DNA from: Candidatus Mnemosynella biddleae
GTDB lineage: Archaea; Halobacteriota; Archaeoglobi; Mnemosynellales; Mnemosynellaceae
Direction of reading: 5' to 3'
Length of the DNA: 64,000 nucleotides
Assembly: GCA_002011165.2 (NCBI GenBank)
Contig: MTMI02000007.1
Location: 95,970-159,969 of the forward strand
Part shown: positions 33,208 through 41,564 of the stretch, piece by piece
How the letters are laid out: each line of letters starts with the position of its first letter
Position numbering within the stretch: position 1 is the first letter of the stretch
Translations under genes and position numbers: made by a program
The notes under the pieces: model-generated
The model's database searches: none
The model's input: only the letters and a program-made list of their open reading frames with translations
What the model was told of the DNA's origin: nothing

Positions 33208-33522
33208 TTAACAACCACCACACGAACCGCAGGAATCCAAACCAGAAGTTTTTATTACAAATCTCTTTCCGAATTCGGTGTCTATTAGAGAGATCTCAAC
33301 TCCTTCCAAGTAATCTTTGAGAACTTTTTCGTAAACAACATTAAGTCCGCCAACATCTACAACTTCGTCTCCTTCTCTAACCTCATCATCCAGAGCAAGT
33401 CCGAATTGAATTCCACTGCAGTTTACACCGGAGACGTAGATTCTAAGATAGGAGTTTGGTAGTCCTTCTTCTTCCATAGCGTTTTTTATCTCTCTAACAG
33501 CCTCTTCTGAAATTGATAACAT
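33208..33522 (-). CDS. A-type Fe-S carrier (HesB/IscA family)
   Basis: The 104-residue HesB-fold protein has one cysteine in VSGVNCSGIQFGLA and a C-terminal cysteine-rich tail SCGSCGGC instead of the common CGC. A-type proteins carry Fe-S clusters to targets. It is 62 bp downstream of an Lrp regulator with its own cysteine cluster and is likely in the same transcript. Confidence 0.82.
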   Translation of the reverse strand: MLSISEEAVREIKNAMEEEGLPNSYLRIYVSGVNCSGIQFGLALDDEVREGDEVVDVGGLNVVYEKVLKDYLEGVEISLIDTEFGKRFVIKTSGLDSCGSCGGC

Positions 33523-33584
33523 AAGTTTTCACCTCTTCATAACTTTCAAAAGACCTTATATATAATCTTCTCCGTTGAAGTACC

Positions 33585-34148
33585 TCAGAGAAGCTCTCCG
33601 AGATAATCTCCAGTTAGAGGGCATCCGAGACAACCTTCTCCGTGTGCTGTACAGTTTTTGCAAAGTATCTTCGAGCCACACGGTGGTTTTTCGAGTATCT
33701 CACCAAATTTCACCGGAGCTGTAATTTCTCCTTCCATCCTTATTATTACATTAAACTCCAGATTTTTCACTATCTCCAGTATTCTTATGTGTCTGTTGAC
33801 AATGGTCTCAAGAGTTGACATATCTTCACCAAAAAATATCATACAGACATTATTCTTTCCAGAAACCACGAAACCAGCAAGGAAGTAGGGACATTTCTTA
33901 AATTTTTCTATGAGTTCATTGGAGTCTGTAGTCTCAACGTCAACCTTTGCAAGCATCATCCCCATTTTCTTTGGATTTATTCCAACTGTTTTTTCGATCA
34001 GTCCTGTCTCTCTGAGTTTCTTTATTCTCAAAGCCACTGATGGTTGGGATAGACCAACTTCTTTTGCTATCTCCTCTTGCGATATATTCGGGTCTTTGTG
34101 AAGCAGTCTGATGATCTTCTTATCTTTTTCATCAATTTTTAGAGGCAT
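33585..34148 (-). CDS. Lrp/AsnC regulator with C-terminal cysteine cluster
   Basis: Of 187 residues, the HTH (ISQEEIAKEVGLSQPSVALR) and AsnC-type beta-alpha ligand region are standard. The C-terminus has five cysteines in C-x5-C-x2-C-x6-C-x2-C within PPCGSKILCKNCTAHGE and GCLGCPL, which suggests a bound metal or Fe-S cluster. It precedes the Fe-S carrier gene, so it may sense cluster status (inference). Confidence 0.85.
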   Translation of the reverse strand: MPLKIDEKDKKIIRLLHKDPNISQEEIAKEVGLSQPSVALRIKKLRETGLIEKTVGINPKKMGMMLAKVDVETTDSNELIEKFKKCPYFLAGFVVSGKNNVCMIFFGEDMSTLETIVNRHIRILEIVKNLEFNVIIRMEGEITAPVKFGEILEKPPCGSKILCKNCTAHGEGCLGCPLTGDYLGELL

Positions 34149-34252
34149 ACAATTTCAATTGCATCTTTACTTATATAAAATTTCGCCAAAGCGGGAATCG
34201 GTAAATAAATATTGGAAAAAGTTAAATATATGTTGAAAGAGAATGTAATCGC

Positions 34253-34507
34253 ATGCAGAAAAAATGTCCAGGGTCATCTACCGTTCTAAGACCTAAGCTT
34301 GAACTAAGGAAATGCCCTCAATGTGGAGAAGAAGTTGAAATTTTCTCAGATGAGATGAAAGTAGAATGTGAGAACTGCGGATTTGTGATTTACAATGATA
34401 TACAACTTTGCATTCAGTGGTGTCCTTATGCAAAGGAATGCATAGGTGAAGAGAAATACATGAAATTGAGGAGGGAGATTATTGAGGCTGAGAAGAAGAA
34501 TCGCTGA
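34253..34507 (+). CDS. Small zinc-ribbon-like protein, 84 aa
   Basis: Cysteines: C5, C21-x2-C24, C39-x2-C42 and C53/C57/C63 in ELRKCPQCGEEVEI, CENCGFVIYND and CIQWCPYAKECIG. The first is a zinc ribbon; the last three could hold a second metal. It overlaps the next ferredoxin-like gene by 26 bp, so they are co-expressed. Function unknown. Confidence 0.68.
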   Translation: MQKKCPGSSTVLRPKLELRKCPQCGEEVEIFSDEMKVECENCGFVIYNDIQLCIQWCPYAKECIGEEKYMKLRREIIEAEKKNR

Positions 34508-35042
34508 AATAGATGAGGAAAAGTGTGATGGGTGTGGGCTCTGCGTTCCCTCTTGTCATGAGGGAGCTATAAGAATAGTGGATGGGAAGGCGAAAATAAT
34601 AGAGGAACTCTGCGATGGAATAGGAGATTGCATTGGAGAATGTCCGAAAGGAGCAATAAAAATAGTTGAAGAGGAAATAGAAGTTGATTTTCAATGGCCA
34701 GTTAAGTTGAAGCTAATCAACCCTCAAACACCATTTCTGAAAACATCATCTCTGACTCTCATTGCAGATTGTGCACCTATTGCAAATCCAAATCTCGTGA
34801 AAGAATCTCTCAGCATTGGAGCAATTGCAATTCTATGTCCTAAGTTCGACAATCTCGAAGAGCACAAAAGGAAAATGGAGGAAATTCTAAAAAGGAACGA
34901 ATTTGAAGAGTTGAGAGCCATTCACATGACTGTTCCATGCTGTAGAGGAATCCTTCATATCGTGGAGAATGCTTTGAAAAGTTCTGAAAAAACACCGAAA
35001 CTCCGGGTAATTACTGTAAATCCCGCAGGAGAATTATCTTGA
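34482..35042 (+). CDS. Ferredoxin-domain protein with extra C-terminal domain, 186 aa
   Basis: The first cluster motif, CDGCGLCVPSCHEGA, is complete. In the second, CDGIGDCIGECPKGA, the usual second cysteine is isoleucine, which would give a 3Fe-4S or different site; this may be family-wide. The C-terminal 120 residues form an alpha/beta domain with CAP, CPKF and CCRG cysteines. Starts TTG 34482 with GGAGGGAG upstream. A redox partner of unknown pathway. Confidence 0.75.
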   Translation: MRLRRRIAEIDEEKCDGCGLCVPSCHEGAIRIVDGKAKIIEELCDGIGDCIGECPKGAIKIVEEEIEVDFQWPVKLKLINPQTPFLKTSSLTLIADCAPIANPNLVKESLSIGAIAILCPKFDNLEEHKRKMEEILKRNEFEELRAIHMTVPCCRGILHIVENALKSSEKTPKLRVITVNPAGELS

Positions 35043-36038
35043 GAATAGGATGTCTTTAAAGACTTCTTTTATTCTTTTTTCATTTACCGAGAAACCCATG
35101 CGTCTCAAAGCCCCTTCAATCACTTCTTTTTCAATTTTCCATCCATAACCAAAATTCTTCATCCCCTCCTTTACTGCTCTCATCGGGAAGTTGAGATGGT
35201 AGTGAAGAAGAACTGTTGCCTCTTCGAATCTGTTTTTCAAAAGCTCTGAAGCATTTTTGTAAGCTTTTGCGTATTTCATGAATAACTCTCGGTTATCTTC
35301 AAAAAATGATTTATTTACTCCAGCAGTACAACAAGGATAGTTTCCTATTTTTTCTGAAAATAGAATCACTTTATAACCTCTTTCTTTCATCATTGAGAGA
35401 TATGGCTCCCAAATTGCTATTGCATCTACTTCTTCTCTCTCAATAGCATCAATCATTTCTTCGGGAGTTTCGTAATATTTGGTCTCAGTCTCTCTAAACT
35501 CCGAGAGCTCTTTCAATGTATATTCCATGGTTGAGAGCTCGGAACTACCCACTTTCTTTATCTCCCCATCTCTGAAAGCAACTCCACCACCTTTAAATCC
35601 ACACGAAGCCCATACAAAGATCCTCCTCGTTACGAGTGAGAACATTATCTGCGTTATGAAGGGTGAGAAAACAATATCAATTCTTCCTGAAACTGCTGCA
35701 GAAGTTGCTTCGAATGCATTTTTGAAGACCTCGAGATGAACTTCAACACCCTCTTTCTGGATATCTGAAAGAGCCAAAAGCACATGGGGATATTCTACTG
35801 CTTTTAGAATTCCGACTCTAAGAACGTTCTCAATAGGAAATGGAGCCATTCTCTTAAGCCAAACTCTTTTAACTTTTTTTCCTATTTCCTTTCTCACCAC
35901 TATACCCGCTCTCTCAAGCTCATTAAGTATTTCTGAAATTGACGAAGGCGAAAGGCCTAATAGATCGATAAGATCGCTTTGTTGAATTCCTTCAACACCC
36001 CACTTTTCAAGAACGGTTATTATTTTCTCTCTTCCCAT
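35034..36038 (-). CDS. Regulator fusing a winged helix to a NMT1/SsuA-like substrate-binding domain
   Basis: Residues 1-70 form a MarR-type winged helix (LIDLLGLSPSSISEILNELE). Residues about 75-334 resemble a periplasmic ligand-binding domain: LRVGILKAVEYPHVLLAL, VSGRIDIVFSP, VDAIAIWEPYLSMMKERGY and FSEKIGNYPCCTAGVN. No signal peptide, so the binding domain is cytoplasmic. Ligand unknown; NMT1-type domains bind sulfonates or pyrimidine precursors. Converges on the ferredoxin-like gene, with its promoter facing the symporter genes. Confidence 0.82.
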   Translation of the reverse strand: MGREKIITVLEKWGVEGIQQSDLIDLLGLSPSSISEILNELERAGIVVRKEIGKKVKRVWLKRMAPFPIENVLRVGILKAVEYPHVLLALSDIQKEGVEVHLEVFKNAFEATSAAVSGRIDIVFSPFITQIMFSLVTRRIFVWASCGFKGGGVAFRDGEIKKVGSSELSTMEYTLKELSEFRETETKYYETPEEMIDAIEREEVDAIAIWEPYLSMMKERGYKVILFSEKIGNYPCCTAGVNKSFFEDNRELFMKYAKAYKNASELLKNRFEEATVLLHYHLNFPMRAVKEGMKNFGYGWKIEKEVIEGALRRMGFSVNEKRIKEVFKDILFSR

Positions 36039-36108
36039 CTTAGGCTACACCCTCCCAAAAACAATCTCGCTCATTATATAAATGGGTTTATCGGAAAAAT
36101 TAGAAAAA

Positions 36109-36119
36109 TTTATATATAG
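36109..36119 (+). promoter_or_regulatory. TATA box for the symporter operon
   Basis: TTTATATATAG centred 26 bp before ATG 36140, marking a leaderless transcript of the small membrane partner and the symporter. Confidence 0.6.
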
Positions 36120-36139
36120 CATATCCGAAGGTATTTTCG

Positions 36140-36313
36140 ATGAAGTCCTTGGGAACTATCCTCCTCACCTTAGTAGCTTTAAATTATCTCATACCTTATA
36201 CCATCCTCTCCAATAAGGCATCATCACTTTCAATTGCTTTCTGGAGTTCACTAATTATTGTTGCAATTATTTTGACTTTTCTGATTGTTTCGAGGTGGGA
36301 AGATGGAGAGTAA
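36140..36313 (+). CDS. Small two-TM partner of SSS symporter, 57 aa
   Basis: Peptide MKSLGTILLTLVALNYLIPY, then a second span (FWSSLIIVAIILTFLIVS). Ends overlapping the symporter start by 11 bp. Short two-helix proteins before SSS symporters (DUF3311/YhdT-like) are common and act as accessory subunits; membership inferred from size and position. Confidence 0.72.
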   Translation: MKSLGTILLTLVALNYLIPYTILSNKASSLSIAFWSSLIIVAIILTFLIVSRWEDGE

Positions 36314-37760
36314 AATCCTCCTTCTTGGAATAATTTTATGGTTCGGATTGGGATCTCTGGTAGCTTACTTTTCAAGAAGATTTACATCCATGAAATCTTC
36401 TGATTATTTCATAGCGAGCAGAGGAATTGGTGGCTTAATAGCAGCTCTAACCTACAGTGCAACGACTTACAGTGCTTTCATGATGGTTGGACTTGTAGGA
36501 TATGTCTATGCAACCGGAGTTGGAGCAATAGGATTTGAGCTTACGTATCTCCTCGGGACAATGATACTCCTCACATTTTTTGCACCGAGATTCTGGATTG
36601 CCGGAAAACTTAGAGGATACGTCTCTCCAGCAGAATTACTCAGCGAGAGATATGGGTCAAAATTTGTGGGAGCAATTCTCGCAGTTATATCCCTCTTCAT
36701 GTTAATTCCATATTCTTCCGTGCAATTCACAGGAATTGCGTATCTTCTTGAAACTGTTAGCGGAGGGGAAATAAATTATCTTCTCGGTCTCGTGATAGCT
36801 TATTTGATCATTCTCTTCTTCACTTTCTGGGGTTTGAGAAGTGTTGCATGGACGGATGCTCTTCAAGCTTCAATCATGCTTGTCAGCTCTTTAATTCTCC
36901 TTTTTATCCTTCTCTCAAGAGTGGGAGGAATTTCTACTCTGTTCTCAAATCTTCAGACAACACATCCCGAGCTTCTTTATACAAACTCTTGGAATTTTAT
37001 AAAATTCCTCGGGCTTACAGTTCCTTGGTTCTTCTTCGCACTCTCTAATCCTCAGGTCTCTCAGCGTCTTTTCATAGCAAAGAACGTGGGAAGTCTCAGA
37101 ACAATGATCTTAGGATTTGCCATTTTTGGTTTTATCTACACGCTCATTGTTGGTTTTATAGGACTATCCTCGAGAATTCTTATTTCCAAAGTCCCCTCAC
37201 TCGATCTTGTGATGCCAACAATTCTCAATCAAGAGTCATCCGTGATTTCCTTGATAGTCCTTCTAGGAATTGTCGGCGCTGCAGTCTCAACAGTAAATTC
37301 AATAGTTTTAACTCTTAGCTCGATGTTTGTGAGAGATGTCGTTAGGGCACTCAGAAAGGAGATTGAAGAAGTTAAAGAAGTTATGATAGGGAGAACACTT
37401 ATTCCCGTGATAGCTCTTTTTGCTTTGGTTTTCGCCTACTTCAGATTCGGATTAATTGTTGAACTCTCAGTTGCTTCTTCAGCAGGACTTCTTGCCACCG
37501 TTCCATCAATTATCGGTGCATTTCTCTGGAGTCGTGGAGGAAAATGGAGTTCTTCCATAAGCATCCTTCTCGGAGTTTTTACTGCAATTGCACTCTATTC
37601 AACAGGAAATTATCCACTTGGACTCTATCCAGGTGTTTGGGTTGCACTGATATCTTCGGTGAGTTATCTTTTAATTTCCCTCTTCGAGGATGCTCCTCTA
37701 GAGGCCGAGAAACTTCTCAACTCTGTGAAAGAGGAGCTGGAGAAAAGAAGTATGGATTGA
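36303..37760 (+). CDS. Sodium:solute symporter (SSS family)
   Basis: About 13 hydrophobic segments over 485 residues with the SSS feature SDYFIASRGIGGLIAAL, the TM1-to-TM2 linker, and YSATTYSAFMMVG. ATG 36303 has GAGGTGGGAAG upstream. Substrate unclear: pantothenate, proline or carboxylates are typical. It probably works with the small partner at 36140-36313; the adjacent ligand-binding regulator might control it (inference). Confidence 0.88.
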   Translation: MESKILLLGIILWFGLGSLVAYFSRRFTSMKSSDYFIASRGIGGLIAALTYSATTYSAFMMVGLVGYVYATGVGAIGFELTYLLGTMILLTFFAPRFWIAGKLRGYVSPAELLSERYGSKFVGAILAVISLFMLIPYSSVQFTGIAYLLETVSGGEINYLLGLVIAYLIILFFTFWGLRSVAWTDALQASIMLVSSLILLFILLSRVGGISTLFSNLQTTHPELLYTNSWNFIKFLGLTVPWFFFALSNPQVSQRLFIAKNVGSLRTMILGFAIFGFIYTLIVGFIGLSSRILISKVPSLDLVMPTILNQESSVISLIVLLGIVGAAVSTVNSIVLTLSSMFVRDVVRALRKEIEEVKEVMIGRTLIPVIALFALVFAYFRFGLIVELSVASSAGLLATVPSIIGAFLWSRGGKWSSSISILLGVFTAIALYSTGNYPLGLYPGVWVALISSVSYLLISLFEDAPLEAEKLLNSVKEELEKRSMD

Positions 37761-37807
37761 GGATCGCAAAAAATTTAAATGAGGGAAGTGGATTAATGAG
37801 AGTAACA

Positions 37808-37880
37808 GCCCGGATGGTGTAGCGGCCTATCATGGGGGCCTGTCGAGCCCTCGACTCGGGTTCAAATCCCGATCCGGGCG
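37808..37880 (+). tRNA. tRNA-Asp (GTC)
   Basis: Acceptor GCCCGGA/TCCGGGC, anticodon loop CTGTCGA in stem GGGGC/GCCCT, T arm GGGTTCAAATCCC, discriminator G. No intron, no CCA. Confidence 0.96.
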
Positions 37881-37962
37881 TCTTCTACTCGTTTAATCTC
37901 TTTATCTCTCTCATTTCTAAATAATCTTTTCTACGGAGCAGTTCTGAGGTTATATCAGGAAT

Positions 37963-37970
37963 TTTAAATA
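37963..37970 (+). promoter_or_regulatory. TATA box for ilvD
   Basis: TTTAAATA about 25 bp before ATG 37991; supports a leaderless start at MGYIMLNLRSKE. Confidence 0.5.
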
Positions 37971-37990
37971 CATTACCTGCAAAAAGTCAT

Positions 37991-39667
37991 ATGGGTTATA
38001 TAATGCTGAATTTGAGGAGTAAGGAGCTTACTGAGGGTGTGGAAAGGGTTGTCAGCAGAAGCTTATTAAGAGCAGTGGGTATTACTGATGATGAATTTGA
38101 GAAGCCCTTTATAGCTGTGGTTAATTCATGGAACGAGATAATACCAGGTCATAAGCATCTTCTGAGCATTTCTCAGGCTGTTAAACAGGGTATTCACGAA
38201 GCCGGTGGTGTTGCATTTGAATTTAATACCATTGCTGTATGTGACGGTATGCTGCAGGGACATTCTGGTATGAAATACTCTCTACCCAGCAGAGATTTAA
38301 TAGCAGATTCAATAGAGATTGTAGTTGAGGCACACAGATTCGATGGTCTTGTTCTAATAGCTTCATGCGATAAGATAATTCCCGGAATGTTGATGGCATC
38401 CGCAAGGTTGAATCTCCCTGCGATCATGGTTACTGGAGGTCCCATGCTACCCGGTAAATTTGGAGACTCAAATAATCTCACGCTCTCAGATCTTAGGACT
38501 TTCATAGGTGCTGTGGTCTCCAACAGAATGTCTTACGAGGAATTAGAGGAGGTTGGGAAGGCAACATGTCCTAGTGTTGGCTCATGCTCTATGATGGGAA
38601 CTGCGAACACAATGAGTGTAATTGCAGAGGCCCTTGGTATGACCCTACCAACTTGTGGCACTGTTCACGCTGTTGATAAGAGAAAGCATCTACTGGCTAA
38701 GGAGAGTGGTAGAGCAATACTCAGGCTTGTGAGAGAAGGTGGGAATGCCAGAGACATTATGATTCGAGAAGCATTTGAGAATGCTATTAGGGTGCTCTTG
38801 GCTCTTGGCGGATCTTTAAACGCTGTTATGCATTTAATAGCTATAGCCAATGAAGCAGATGTTAAACTCAGCTTCAGTGATTTCGATGAATTGAGCAGAG
38901 ATACACCATGGATAGCTGCAATAAAACCAGCTGGACCTTACACGCTAAAGGATCTGGACGAAGCTGGCGGTGTACCTGCAGTTATGAAGATTCTTAAGTC
39001 CAAGTTAAATCTCGAGGTGGCTACTGTCAGCGGTAAGAGGTTACGTGATATAATTCTTGAGGCTAAGATCATGCGCAAAGATGTCCTCAGAGCACTTGAA
39101 AATCCATACCACTCTGAAGGCGGAATTGCAGTTTTAAGAGGTAATTTGGCGCCTGAGGGAGCCTTGGTCCGACAAGTTGCTGTAAGCCCTAATATGCTGA
39201 GACACAAAGGACCTGCTAGGGTATTCAACAGTGAGGAGGAGGCTATAGAATCACTACTGAGAGGTGATATAAAAGAGGGAGATGTTGTGATAGTTCGCTA
39301 TGAAGGACCAAAGGGTGGTCCCGGCATGAGGGAGATGCATCAACTGGCCTCAATACTTATTGGAATGGGATTGAGTCAATCCACTGCCATCGTTACAGAT
39401 GGCAGAGTTTCAGGTAGCACGAAAGGGCCTGTAATAGCTTATGTTTCACCTGAAGCTGCTGAAGGAGGGCCTATAGCGGTCGTCAGGGACGGAGATATTA
39501 TAGAGATAGATATACCTGAGAGAGAACTGAATGTGCTGGTGGATGAGGACACCTTAAAGGAAAGGCTAAAAGAGTGGAAACCAGTTGAAAAGAGTGTTAA
39601 AGGAGTTTTAGCTCGGTATAGAAAGTTGGCAACATCAGCCAATAATGGTGCTGTGCTTTTGGAATAG
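37991..39667 (+). CDS. ilvD: Dihydroxy-acid dehydratase
   Basis: IlvD dehydrates dihydroxy-acids in valine, leucine and isoleucine synthesis using an Fe-S cluster. Motifs: NSWNEIIPGHKHL, FNTIAVCDGMLQGHSGMKYSLPSR, ASCDKIIPGMLMA, CPSVGSCSMMGTANTM, GPKGGPGMREMHQL and TDGRVSGSTKGPVIAYVSPEA. The three cluster cysteines (in CDG, SCDK, GSC) are present. Its glycine and leucine codons (GGT, CTG, TTG, CTA common) look unlike its GGA/CTC-rich neighbours, and it sits just after a tRNA gene: possible transfer. Confidence 0.96.
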   Translation: MGYIMLNLRSKELTEGVERVVSRSLLRAVGITDDEFEKPFIAVVNSWNEIIPGHKHLLSISQAVKQGIHEAGGVAFEFNTIAVCDGMLQGHSGMKYSLPSRDLIADSIEIVVEAHRFDGLVLIASCDKIIPGMLMASARLNLPAIMVTGGPMLPGKFGDSNNLTLSDLRTFIGAVVSNRMSYEELEEVGKATCPSVGSCSMMGTANTMSVIAEALGMTLPTCGTVHAVDKRKHLLAKESGRAILRLVREGGNARDIMIREAFENAIRVLLALGGSLNAVMHLIAIANEADVKLSFSDFDELSRDTPWIAAIKPAGPYTLKDLDEAGGVPAVMKILKSKLNLEVATVSGKRLRDIILEAKIMRKDVLRALENPYHSEGGIAVLRGNLAPEGALVRQVAVSPNMLRHKGPARVFNSEEEAIESLLRGDIKEGDVVIVRYEGPKGGPGMREMHQLASILIGMGLSQSTAIVTDGRVSGSTKGPVIAYVSPEAAEGGPIAVVRDGDIIEIDIPERELNVLVDEDTLKERLKEWKPVEKSVKGVLARYRKLATSANNGAVLLE

Positions 39668-39672
39668 TTATG

Positions 39673-41385
39673 TTACTTTTGATTCTTCCAGTTTTTAAAA
39701 GAGTTCCAAACTCTCTCAAAAATTTTTTTCTCCTTTCCACTCTTGGTTCGATAAAGTTTCTCAACTATTAATTCTGGTGTACTTTTACCCAAGACTCCAA
39801 ATTTTGGCTGTCTATCAACTATCAGATTGAGCCTCTCATCAAGTCCTCTTGCCTCTATCCCATCTACTCTCGCAAAAGGAAGTACTTTTTTTAATTCCTC
39901 TCCAAGGTGAGAAACCACAATTACATAAAATTCTTTTTCTTGCGCAATTCTCAGAAGTTCTGCAATTATCTTAACACCAGCTCCAGGCTCAGTTATAGCT
40001 TCAAATTCATCTATCAGTATCATTTTTCTTCCCTCTCCTATTAACGAACGAGCGAAACTCTTTATGGCTGTTTCAAAAGCTCCTGCCCCATAGGAGGAAT
40101 GAGTTTTGGTGAAAAAGAACAGTTCATCTAGGGGTTCTATCCAAGCTTTTTCCGCATTCACTGGAAACCCCATATGTGCAAGAATCTCTATTTGCACTAT
40201 GAGTTCAAGCAGAGAAGTTTTACCACCACTGTTTGCTCCCGTCAATATTATTACATTCTCTCCCTTTGTTCCATCAAGCTCCGCAATTCTACCGACTACA
40301 TAGCTGATTGGCTGAGGATTTTTAATGAAGAGGTGTTTAGCATTGAGAAAAGCAATTCCCCCATCTTTTATTTCAGGAAAAGTAAAATCTTTTACAAATT
40401 CTTTTACAGCTCTCAAAAACTCGAGCTCATAAGCTCTTTTTAACTCATCTTCGAGTTTCGGTAGCAAGTCCTCAATTTTCCTCATGATCTCAAGACTCTT
40501 GAAGTATAGTTCAATTTTCATTTTTCTCTCAACTTCTACAGCCAGTCTCTCGATGATCTCGCTTGGAATTTCGATGGGATATAAGTTCTCACGTGAGAAG
40601 AGTTCAACTTCGAAATCTAATAGCTTGCTTAAGCGATCCTCACTCTTTTTCATCTCTTCAAAAATATAATTCTCAATTTCGGAAAAGTGTGAAAGCATAC
40701 CGTTGAAATCTCCGTTTTTCATTTTCTTCAAAAATTCGAGAAGTTCCTCTCCTTTAAGCGTGAGACTAAACTCTTTGATCTTCTTTTCAATTCTGGAATT
40801 GAGCTCCCGCTCCTCTCTCTTTGCGATCTCATATAAATTTCTGATAATTCTTTTTCTCTCTATTAGCTCGTTCAGTTCTTGCAACTCCCCTAAAATCTTC
40901 TTTGCAACACTCTCCTCTCCGAGTACATCGCTGATTTTTGAAAGAGCTTCAAGCGTATCTCTATTCTCCCAGAGAGGTAAAATGTAAATCTCTGGAGCTA
41001 TTTGAGATAAAGAGAGATTCACATCAATTCCATAACCGATTGTACTCAAAATAAGTTCATAACCCTCTTCAGGTTTTAAAGACACATCACAAATTCCAAG
41101 AGCTTTTGCCTTTTCCATCTCAGTTTCTTCAACAACAAGAAGCCTATCGCGGAAATATCTTTCTTTAAACTCAATAGATTTTATTTGGGCAAGAGCATCT
41201 TTTAGCTTCGGCTCAATTTTTGGAAGATTGTTCTTAAAGTATTTCTGCCTTTGAAGAATCTCTTCTTTGTTATTCGTAATTTCGAAATTCTCCAAATACT
41301 TTAAGCTCTCTTTGAGTTGCACTCTCTTTCTTATTTCCTCTTTTATATTCCTATAAATTCCACTGGCTCTGCCTTTGAGTCTCAC
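39673..41385 (-). CDS. MutS-family ATPase, archaeal MutS5/MutS2-like
   Basis: The 570 residues have a long helical N-terminal lever region (many E/K heptads), the MutS core with ILTGANSGGKTS (Walker A, about 380-390), ELFFFTKTHSSYGAGAFE, MILIDEFEAITEPGAGV (Walker B) and SHLGEEL. It lacks the MutS mismatch-recognition domain and the MutS2 Smr nuclease domain. Role probably in recombination rather than mismatch repair (inference). Confidence 0.85.
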   Translation of the reverse strand: MRLKGRASGIYRNIKEEIRKRVQLKESLKYLENFEITNNKEEILQRQKYFKNNLPKIEPKLKDALAQIKSIEFKERYFRDRLLVVEETEMEKAKALGICDVSLKPEEGYELILSTIGYGIDVNLSLSQIAPEIYILPLWENRDTLEALSKISDVLGEESVAKKILGELQELNELIERKRIIRNLYEIAKREERELNSRIEKKIKEFSLTLKGEELLEFLKKMKNGDFNGMLSHFSEIENYIFEEMKKSEDRLSKLLDFEVELFSRENLYPIEIPSEIIERLAVEVERKMKIELYFKSLEIMRKIEDLLPKLEDELKRAYELEFLRAVKEFVKDFTFPEIKDGGIAFLNAKHLFIKNPQPISYVVGRIAELDGTKGENVIILTGANSGGKTSLLELIVQIEILAHMGFPVNAEKAWIEPLDELFFFTKTHSSYGAGAFETAIKSFARSLIGEGRKMILIDEFEAITEPGAGVKIIAELLRIAQEKEFYVIVVSHLGEELKKVLPFARVDGIEARGLDERLNLIVDRQPKFGVLGKSTPELIVEKLYRTKSGKEKKIFERVWNSFKNWKNQK

Positions 41386-41467
41386 GATCTAAAAACTTTC
41401 TCCTCATATCTTATAAGAGTGCTCTTGAAGAAAAATTTGAAATAAGGGTTATGAAGAAAAATTTCTT

Positions 41468-41524
41468 TGCCCGTCCGCCATGCGTCCTCTGAGTTGTGAT
41501 GAGGATTCCACCAGACGGGCAACA
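41468..41524 (+). ncRNA. H/ACA guide RNA, predicted to direct a pseudouridine in 16S rRNA
   Basis: Single hairpin: outer stem TGCCCGTC (41468-41475) with GACGGGCA (41514-41521), followed at once by ACA (41522-41524). Inner stem 41484-41489 with 41501-41506. The loop CTGAGTTGTGATGAG has the k-turn/k-loop signature of archaeal H/ACA RNAs. Pocket 5' arm GCCATG (41477-41482) and 3' arm CCACC (41508-41512) would pair with GGUGG-UG-CAUGGC, a stretch of 16S helix 34 from memory of conserved archaeal rRNA, placing pseudouridine near E. coli position 1052. The base of the upper stem lies 15 nt before ACA, the standard spacing. Confidence 0.82.
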
Positions 41525-41564
41525 CTCTAAAACTTTTTATGTTTCCGAGAAAACCTGAAAAACG

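Noticed and set aside
32980..33288. A 102-aa open frame on the + strand across tRNA-Ala and the HesB gene
   Set aside because: It is antisense to the tRNA and to two real genes and shows no recognisable motif.
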